Assembly (NCBI GenBank): GCA_964058805.1
Contig: CAXKVV010000276.1
Span: 1 to 64,000, forward strand
Origin: Schoenoplectus triqueter
Lineage: Eukaryota; Streptophyta; Magnoliopsida; Poales; Cyperaceae
Direction of reading: 5' to 3'
DNA: 64,000 nt
Shown here: one piece after another, positions 56,513 through 64,000 of the stretch
Numbering within the stretch: the first letter of the stretch is position 1
Layout: each line of letters begins with the position of its first letter
Position numbers and translations under genes: made by a program
Notes under the pieces: model-generated
Told to the model about the DNA's origin: nothing
The model's input: the letters and a program-made list of their open reading frames with translations, nothing else
Database searches by the model: none

Positions 56513-57825
56513 CATGGTTCGTAAAATCGGCCGATTCTGAGTTGACTCGACTAAGTCAGATTGGAATCGATCGGTGCTGAGATGAATTTTGCCGATTTTT
56601 ACGACTGACCATTTTCTTGAAAGAAAATCATCAAAATCAGTCGAGTCAGCCGAGTCAACAAATTTCAAGTCTGGGACTGCCGCAGGAAGAGTTTCATGTT
56701 AGAAACTGAGGAATAATTGTAGTGATCGAGTGAAAACTTAAAGGTTTCAATTTGTAAAAAAAGTAATGATTCAATTCAGTTGATACTTGATTGGTTGCTA
56801 ATATATTAATTTATAAATGTTACACATATAGTGTTTATAATATTGACAACAGTTTTATATATTATATAATTGTCAAATTTATTTTACTTAATTGACTGTT
56901 ATTTCTTTCATTTATCTACACGCAAAAAAATCAGAATTGAAAACTTGAGCAAGTACTTGGCAGCGTCTTGTAATGATCATGTAAATGCTACTAACATTGA
57001 TCATGACAATAGTAGCAGCTCGAGCGATGATGGTAGCAATGATATCAAAACTGGCATCGTCAATACATATTATGAAACTCAAAATGAAGAATATGAACAT
57101 GACTATCAGCGTAGACGAGAACAACAAATATCATACCAAAGATGATCCCGAGAGAGAGATACGATTTAGAGATATCAATGAACTAACAAGGTCTCGAGGT
57201 TTTAATAGTTATGAGAGGACGTTGGAGACGACAGAGTTAAGTGAAGGATACTCAATCCCATAGGCATATGGTGTACAACCTGACTAGAGTACTAGTAGCA
57301 ATCAAGATATTTCTAGCATGTATAACGTGATGGTAATAATTCTCAATTTTGCTTTGCAATTTCTTCATTTTTTGGCTCTGGTGAACAATGCTCTCCTTTG
57401 TATTTCAACACAAATAATGATGAAGTGATCCAGCTAGTCCGACACAATTTCTGATAGTAAATGTATGTGTTTCAATTATAATTTTATATAATCTAAGTTT
57501 GAATATTGATATCAGTTTGATTTATCATTAATTAAATATTTTTTATATGTTATTGTACTAAATGTGAGAATGTATGAGGCTATCTGATTAGTTTAAATGT
57601 TTGTATTGTATTAACATAATGGATTATTTGAGTGCAATGTGTTACTTTAACATTATTTTGTGATTAAATATATTTTTTATTTTTTTTTAATGAGAAATAG
57701 GTTTTTTCCAAAAAAAAAAATCTGAGTTTTCGATCGATTTGGCTGATTCTGGCTGATTCCGATTCTGTAAATAACTTATCAATTTCGATTCTGATTTCGA
57801 TTCCGATTCCGATTTTGTGAACTTG
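56513..57825. mobile_element. hAT-like element with AAAATCGG ends, partly coding relic
   Basis: The left end CATGGTTCGTAAAATCGGCC pairs with the right end GATTTTGTGAACTTG. The 8-mers GTCTCACC (56505-56512) and ATCTAACC (57826-57833) agree at 6 of 8. Subterminal CGATTCCGATTCCGATT and GACTCGAC repeats are abundant. Bases 56930-57300 carry open stretches (Ser/Asp-rich SSSSSDDGSND, then RFRDINELTRSRGFNSYERT) in different frames. They may be a transposase C-terminus, but I cannot assign it. Confidence 0.6.
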
Positions 57826-57874
57826 ATCTAACCGCTAAAAAGAGATTTTCAAAAGGGCGGCCACGTTTTGTTTC

Positions 57875-57881
57875 TATATAT
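57875..57881 (+). promoter_or_regulatory. Probable TATA box of the P450 gene
   Basis: TTTCTATATATCTCC lies about 195 bp upstream of the start codon, directly beyond the hAT element that forms the upstream flank. Confidence 0.5.
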
Positions 57882-58076
57882 CTCCGCCTCTCGCACGCAA
57901 AGTGTATTTCAACGAATTACTCAACATAAAAACAAAACTAATTACTGGCCTGTGTAGACCTGAGAGCAGCCTTGTCTTTTTTCTTGAGAGTTGAAACTTA
58001 AATGAGAGCACAGTACTAATCAATTTGTGTATAAGAAGCTCATGAGGAAACGCAAACTCATTCAAGGAAAATAAGC

Positions 58077-60364
58077 ATGGAACTAAGTCTCCTGTTCATC
58101 GTCCTAACCGTCTGTGTTGTGGTTGCCCTCTCTAAGGTATTTTCTTTATCACGCAATATTGCTCCACTACCACCAGGCCCGGCACCACTACCGATAATCG
58201 GAAACCTGCTAGACTTAAGGGATGGCCAGCCACACCATTCACTCACTCATCTCGCAAAGGTCCATGGGCCTATCATGTCTCTCAAACTTGGTCTAAAGAC
58301 CATCGTTGTTGCTTCATCACCGGAGATAGCGCACGAGATTCTACAAAAGAAGGATGCATCGTTCAATCCTTGACTCATTACGTTCTGGTAACCATCATGA
58401 GGCACTGATGAATTTTCTTCCAAGCACATCTCCTACATGGAGACGCAACCGCGCCATTTGTGCCATCAATATCTTCTCAGTACCTAGTCTTGAAAAAACT
58501 AGAGAGATCAGGGCTCAGAAAGCACAAGACATCATAGATTGTTTCCATAAGAAAGCAGGCCAGAATGTACATGTCGGTGAGATCATTTTTGCTGGAATGA
58601 TTAATATGATATCCAATGTACTATTCTCGCAAGATGTTGTTGATATCAGTTCCGAGTCGCCGCAAGAGTTCGCAAAGTTGATTAAGGAATCCATCAATGA
58701 AATCCTAAAACCCAATATCTCTGATTTTTTTCCTTTTCTTAGATTTCTGGATCTACAAGGCAGGAGGCGCACCAGTGCAGGTTATAATAGACAATATTAC
58801 AAATTTTTTGATGTTATTATAGATGCTTCCTTACAGCACAGGAGCAATGGTGAAAAACAGTATGGTGATTTCTTAGATTCCTTGCTCGATTTATATGCGA
58901 ACTCAAAAATAACTCGACGGGAAATCCAAATTCTTCTCATGGTAATTTTTCTTTCTTCCTATTACCAAGTAAATTTCTTTAATGGAGTCACAGCATGCAA
59001 AACTTCCCATATTATCATGTTGCAGAACGGGCTCTCTGTCTCTGCAACGCTGCCTGTTTGATGAAAGATAGAAGTTTCAACAAAAAAAATTAATAATAAA
59101 AAAATAAATTAGAGATTAAATCTTTGAAAACTTGAAAGACAAATTTTGAAATAATAGATAGCATCACCAACATTGGTTTGTCCCTATCTATTTACTGTTT
59201 CACAGCAGTAAATTAGAATTGTGAAACAAAAAAAAAACACAAGTTTGGTGGATAAATTGAAACCGTTCAACATGTAGGATTATCCTTAATTATCCACATA
59301 AGTCCTCTGCATTTTTTTTCCTCCCAACTTAGGTCAAATTTTAGATTTCAAGTTCGAAATTTTATTTTATGTTTATGTCAAAGAAAATAGAAAGGAACGG
59401 ACAAAATTTTATTTTATGTTCATGTCAAAAAGATGGACAAAATTATATTTTATGTTTTTATCAGAGAAAATAGATATGAACGGACAAATTTTTCTAAAAT
59501 TTATTTTTGAGCAAAACTATGATAAAGTGTCATCAAGTTATAATTGATTTTCCTATGTCGTGAACTAGAATGCTGAATGCTAAAACAAAGGCAAAAGGTT
59601 GAACCTCACATGTCGTATTGATTTTTGTCGCATCTGTAATCAGAACCTGACATTCATTTGTCAATCAGAAGTTCAGATCACAATTTACATATACAGAATA
59701 AAATTTTTGATCCAATACAACACGTTGATGAAAATGTTAATAATTTCCTCATCAGGAGCTTTTTGGGGCAGGAAGCGACACAACCTCCATAACATTGGAA
59801 TGGGCAATGGCCGAACTTCTACACAACCCCGTGGCCATGGCGAAAACTCAAGCTGAAGTGCGGCAGGCTTTTACATCACATACTTTAACAGAATCAGAAA
59901 TAGTCCAGCTTCCATATCTCCAAGCAGTGATTAAAGAGGTACTGAGATTGCATCCGCCGGGGCCATTGCTACCCCACATGGCAACGGAGGATGGTGTCGA
60001 TCTCAGTGGGTACAGAGTGCCAAAAGGAACTCAGGTGCTTGTAAACACCTGGGCCATCGGACATGACCCACAAGTGTGGAATGAACCAGCTGTGTTTAAG
60101 CCAGAGAGATTCTTGGAGGAAGAATTCAGCCTTCAGAGGAGAGACTTTGGCTTCCTCCCGTTTGGATTCGGAAGGAGAAGCTGCCCCGGGATGCCTTTGG
60201 CTATGAGAGTGATTCCGCTTCTTCTAGCTTTGATCCTTGGCGAGTTCGATTTGAGGCTTCCAGATGGGATGCAACACACAGATGTAGATATGACAGAGAA
60301 GTTTGGAACCGTGCTTGAACGTGCGGTTCCGCTCCTCGTAGTGCCAGTTCCAGTGAAAAAATAA
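58077..60364 (+). pseudogene. CYP76-type cytochrome P450, one frameshifting deletion
   Basis: Two exons, 58077-58941 and 59756-60364, with GT-AG intron (phase 0). It starts with a membrane anchor (MELSLLFIVLTVCVVVALSK), then the hinge PLPPGPAPLPIIGNLLDL. The I-helix AGSDTTSITLEWAMAELL sits at the usual CYP76 intron position, followed by the K-helix EVLRLHPPGPLLPHMA, the meander FKPERFLE, and the heme loop FGFGRRSCPGMPLA with its Cys ligand. The frame breaks near 58366-58375: the first frame ends DASFNP-stop and the second resumes SILDSLRSGNHHEAL, where relatives read DASFSNRxxxDxLR. An 11-bp loss between TCGTTCA repeats explains this. With those 11 bases the length would be about 494 codons, normal for the family. 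CYP76 enzymes are ER monooxygenases of terpenoid and related metabolism; the substrate here is unknown. Confidence 0.88.
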
Positions 60365-61550
60365 CGTATGTCACATGAGTAATTCTACTGTACTTTCCAA
60401 TGGAAGTTTGAGTTATTTCAGCATTAATATTTATCTATGAATAAACTTTGTGTGAGGTGTTATCTTGGTCTAGCAGGTAGATAAGAGCATTATCCGCTTG
60501 TAATTTCAAAATCTTGATTATTTACGTACCACATCAATATATGTAAATTTTTATATTAATTTTAGAATGCATCCTTTTCTGCATTTCAAATTTGATTTTG
60601 AATTTTGGTGCTAATCCGAGATGGAAATTCTTGAACAGAAGGTTGGTTAGGAGTATGGAATTGCCAACATTTTTTAGAGCGACGAAGGATGATAGTGAAT
60701 CCTTGATCGATTTATTTCGTAGATTAATATTCCTCCTTTGAAATTAACCTCATTAAATTATTAATTTTGTGCTACATAGTCCACTGTGCTCCAATTCCTT
60801 GATTCAATATTTTTTCAGGTTTCACCGAGACCAAGCTGGTATATCCTTTTTGTCAACGAAAAATTTTCAGTATGAGAATTTTATTCTTCTGAAAAGTCCA
60901 CCATTCATACACCGGTCACCTACCTTTCTGTTACTTGCTATAAATTTGAGATATCCTCTTCATATGATGTAATTATTTATTTTGAAATCATGTAATTGTC
61001 ATTTTCATTATTAATAAATATTGTTCACTTATCACAAGTTTCCTCGCGACTAATGTCAAACTTTATCATTAAGACATTTTCATGAGATGGAGAAAGATGA
61101 TTGCATAAGTCAATATGATATTAATCAATGGGGTTGCTTGGCACAGGGCGGAGAGAAGGGGACAACCCTCATAATTTACGCAAGTTACGTCAGTTGCCAG
61201 TTGGTATAAGTCATTATTTTTTATTTATATTTATAAGATATTTAGTTATTGAATATCTCATAATTTTATTCTAAATATATAGACCATTAAAAATCTAATT
61301 ATAGTTACTATTTAGCCCAATTACAAGGTCCATTATATTCGCTTCTTAATTTAATTTTTACGATTTATTTCTTCTCTTTCGACCGGTGATAAATAATGAT
61401 TTATTTTCTTCTTTGATTATTGTCAATTAACTCTCTCTGATCTCTTAGCACCCCAAATTCAAATGTTGCCTCCACCCCTAATTTGTAATCCCAGATAAAG
61501 CCTCCTTAAGACTCCTTAAATTGATTTTTTTTAGTTTTGTTTGTAATTTT
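60365..61550. other. 3' flank of the P450 and spacer
   Basis: No gene. Bases 61146-61480 begin GGGCGGAGAGAAGGGG and end GTTGCCTCCACCCCTAAT, like the ends of the GGGGCGGA hAT family, but no target duplication is clear. Confidence 0.4.
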
Positions 61551-63281
61551 TGTTAGTGTTGTAGTGATTTAGTAGCCAATCATTGAATGATTGTATTTAG
61601 TTTCATGTAAAAGGATGATATATTTGATATTTCATTTGTTCCTTAAGTATTCATTATTTATATTTTGAGTTGAACTTCAAATATGAGACACATATATATA
61701 TATATATATATAAAGATTATAATGAAAACTTTAAAAGTCTCTAATGCGTTAATTATCTAGGAACAATAATTAACGTAAATGGATTAGTGTGTAAGTTAAG
61801 TGTTGATCATGTTTCACAGATCACTTGATAAGGGGTTATCGGCTTAATTACACAAATAGAATGTTGGACATATTATTGGACATGACCCATGTTGAAATAC
61901 TATAAAGATTGTGTTTGATGTCATTAGTATTTCATTTGGATGTTAATTCTTACGTTGAGATAAATGATCTTCTTATACGTCTAATTTGTATTTGTGAATA
62001 TCGTCTAACGTTGTCCGTAACTGACGACCATAAGGGCTTTATCTCGGTGTACGTCTTTTGTATGAAGGGGATGCATGAGTCAAAAACACCGATGTCTCTC
62101 TCATTTTGTCAACGGGAGTGATGATATCCAACTAGGTGCACATAATATACGAATGCATTAATGATGACATGATATTGCCTTGCAACATTCGGGATATCGT
62201 AGGACATAGAATAGGTATGAGGCAATTGTTGTTGCCTAGGACCGGGATATAAGTACCGCACTCATATCTGAATTATTTAGGGGTTGCGATGCATATTGCT
62301 GGGTGCCGCTCACAATCTATGAGATCAAGGGGTTTTCATTGTTAAATAATTTGGGTCCCAAAGGGTCACACCGCAAAATGATTATTCCTCTATTCGTTCC
62401 TTGATCATTTAATATGTTGGACATATTAAATTGAGTCTTAAATATGAGATATGTAGTCGTAGAAAATGACTAATTAATTATATTTATCAAATAATTTGAT
62501 AAATTGGTTGAAAACATGAAAGCGATGCAAAGACAGCCCGGCTTAGCCCCATTCGAATTCCATTCGGCCTAAATATCCATAGTGCAAGACACCTCACTAT
62601 TCTGGACGTATGAAGCCCAACTAGGGCCCTTCTAATGACTGCACATGGCCTAAAGTAGTGGATGATTATGTCAAAACGTGGGTAGAAGGCAAGGCTGAAG
62701 TTGGGAGCTGTTTTGCCATGTTTTCAGTAGTTTTTTGCAGTTTTGGGCTGTTCACCACTCTAGAACATAGGAAAAACTATCTAGGGACATAGAAAGAGGA
62801 GTCTCCTGCCTTGGGGCTCTATAAAAGAAGGCACAGGCTGCCAAGAAACTCATCCATCTTTCACATACGCGCGCGGAAGCTCTGCTGAATTTCTGCCGCG
62901 TATCTCATGTGTTGAGATCCATCTTCCACCAGATTCTTCACATAGATTAAAAGAGTTTAATCACAGTGGTGTGGAGGAGATCAAGGAGAGTCTCTCTAGC
63001 ATCCTAGCAAGTGCGAAGGATATCGGATAGTGAGCTGCCTTAGTGGATACCTTGGAGGGCGCCTACACTTGGTGTCTTTGCAGGTACCGGTGCGAATCAA
63101 GCAAGAAGGAGACTACCCCGAGCCTCCCCGAAGACTCACGCATCAAAGATACAATAATTTAGTCTAGATATATGATTTTGGTTCAACTTTATCACATGCA
63201 AGATCCTTGTTTGAATTGTGCACCGAAAAATAAAAAAATTCGCATGTTCATGTACTTGTTTGTTCCAACTAAATTCCAACA
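61551..63281 (+). mobile_element. Solo LTR, 1731 bp, with 5-bp target duplication
   Basis: It starts TGTTAGTG and ends ATTCCAACA, and is flanked by ATTTT on both sides (61546-61550 and 63282-63286). The low-complexity flank weakens that evidence somewhat. A TATA box (CTATAAAAG at 62819-62827) is followed by the leader-like GCACAGGCTGCCAAG region, as in a U3-R boundary. No primer-binding site, polypurine tract or coding region adjoins it. It is related to the remnant at 18027-19420. The size suggests a Gypsy-type LTR. Confidence 0.65.
62819..62827 (+). promoter_or_regulatory. TATA box of the solo LTR
   Basis: CTATAAAAGAAGGC stands in a locally GC-richer stretch two-thirds of the way through the LTR, the expected U3/R position. 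Confidence 0.5.
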
Positions 63282-63286
63282 ATTTT

Positions 63287-64000
63287 ATCAAACACGACCT
63301 CCTTATCATGAATTATGCTTGATCTCTTTTAACCTCCTTAATTGTCCCAATCTTAATCATGTGTGGTTCCTTAAGAAACTTATACTCATGAATTAAGATT
63401 TTCGCCTCCTTAAGAATTTTAGTAGCTTGTCTTAATCTGTAATATCAAACCCCGTTAGCATGGACGTTAAGTTTTATTCTCAAATGTGGCTTGATTAATA
63501 GGTGGTCACTCTAATTAGGTTTTAATCACATAGTTAGTGTAAAATTTAATAGTTTAATTTTTGTTAATAATTAGTTATTAGATTTAATTAAAACCTAATG
63601 ATAGATTATACACATGATCTAATTTAGGAACTATTCTCTCATGTGCTTGTTTCGATAGATTCTTATGTACTTTAGCTTGCAAAAGAGAAATTTCTTTTAG
63701 TTTGAATAAATTCCTATTAAGATACCAATCAGTTCATAACCCAATTTACTTATCACTAACACACATAACCCCAATAACAGTAACACATTAATAAGATGGG
63801 ATAAAAATTGGATATATCAAAAAGGGTTTAATGATTTATTAATATCTTGGTGAAACTCTCAGAAGTTAGAAGTTAGATGTTAATAATATAGGACTTTGTT
63901 GGAAAATAAAATTTAAATATTTAGAGAAAAAACTTAGAGATGATGGAATAATAATTTCAGAGGTCAATCAAGAAAGAAAAAAATAGATTTGTTATAAATA
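63287..64000. other. Intergenic, no gene seen
   Basis: AT-rich to the window edge, with no gene or recognised repeat. Confidence 0.4.

Noticed and set aside
56513..57825. Intact hAT transposase gene
   Set aside because: Open stretches are short, in different frames and without a recognisable hAT dimerisation motif, so only a relic is called.
1..64000. CRISPR arrays, bacterial operons, rRNA genes
   Set aside because: The window is plant nuclear DNA with spliced genes. The tandem repeats present are degenerate satellites or microsatellites without unique spacers, and no rRNA-like conserved sequence was seen.

Overview
The window is AT-rich nuclear DNA of a flowering plant. It shows multi-exon genes with canonical GT-AG introns, plant-type enzymes (monofunctional homoserine dehydrogenase, DCP2 decapping enzyme, CYP76-like P450, FLZ zinc finger, EIN3-like factors), and a dense load of plant transposons: Mutator, hAT, Harbinger, Copia and Gypsy-type LTRs, and a SINE-like tail. 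The sequence alone does not fix the family or species.

Layout. Bases 1-16.3 kb hold a decayed cluster of divergent EIN3-like (EIL) genes on the minus strand. One copy (11336-12592) still has an open frame of 418 codons. At least four others are fragments (about 3.0, 9.3-10.2, 14.9-15.4 and 15.5-15.95 kb), and they share flanking segments. A Mutator-like element of 2946 bp with about 400-bp terminal inverted repeats and a perfect 9-bp target duplication sits in this cluster (4710-7655). It carries a broken GRF zinc-finger gene and the C-terminal part of a MULE transposase. Bases 16.3-31.3 kb are transposon-dominated: an ABCG/PDR fragment, an LTR remnant, a 58-bp tandem array, hairpin elements embedded in (TA)n/(GA)n tracts, hAT and Harbinger MITEs, and a nested Mutator MITE. 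At 32.2-32.6 kb lies a small FLZ-type gene. The best-preserved EIL gene (36870-38465, plus strand, 531 aa) has a recognisable TATA box and a 5'-UTR intron whose arrangement is matched upstream of the 11.3-12.6 kb copy.

Bases 44.0-48.4 kb contain a complete 12-exon homoserine dehydrogenase gene (376 aa, minus strand). Bases 50.1-53.8 kb contain a complete 8-exon DCP2-type Nudix decapping gene (314 aa, minus strand). I assembled both by hand and every intron is GT-AG with reading phases that close exactly. Then come a Copia remnant, two hAT elements and a two-exon CYP76-type P450 (58077-60364) broken by one short frameshifting deletion. The right end holds a 1.73-kb solo LTR with a 5-bp target duplication.

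Functionally the genes are unrelated: amino-acid synthesis (aspartate pathway), mRNA decapping, ethylene/sulfur-type transcription factors and specialised metabolism. The two housekeeping genes look intact and constrained. The EIL cluster and the P450 show birth-and-death evolution. The most notable features are the divergent EIL family and the three hairpin repeat families that occur inside dinucleotide microsatellites.
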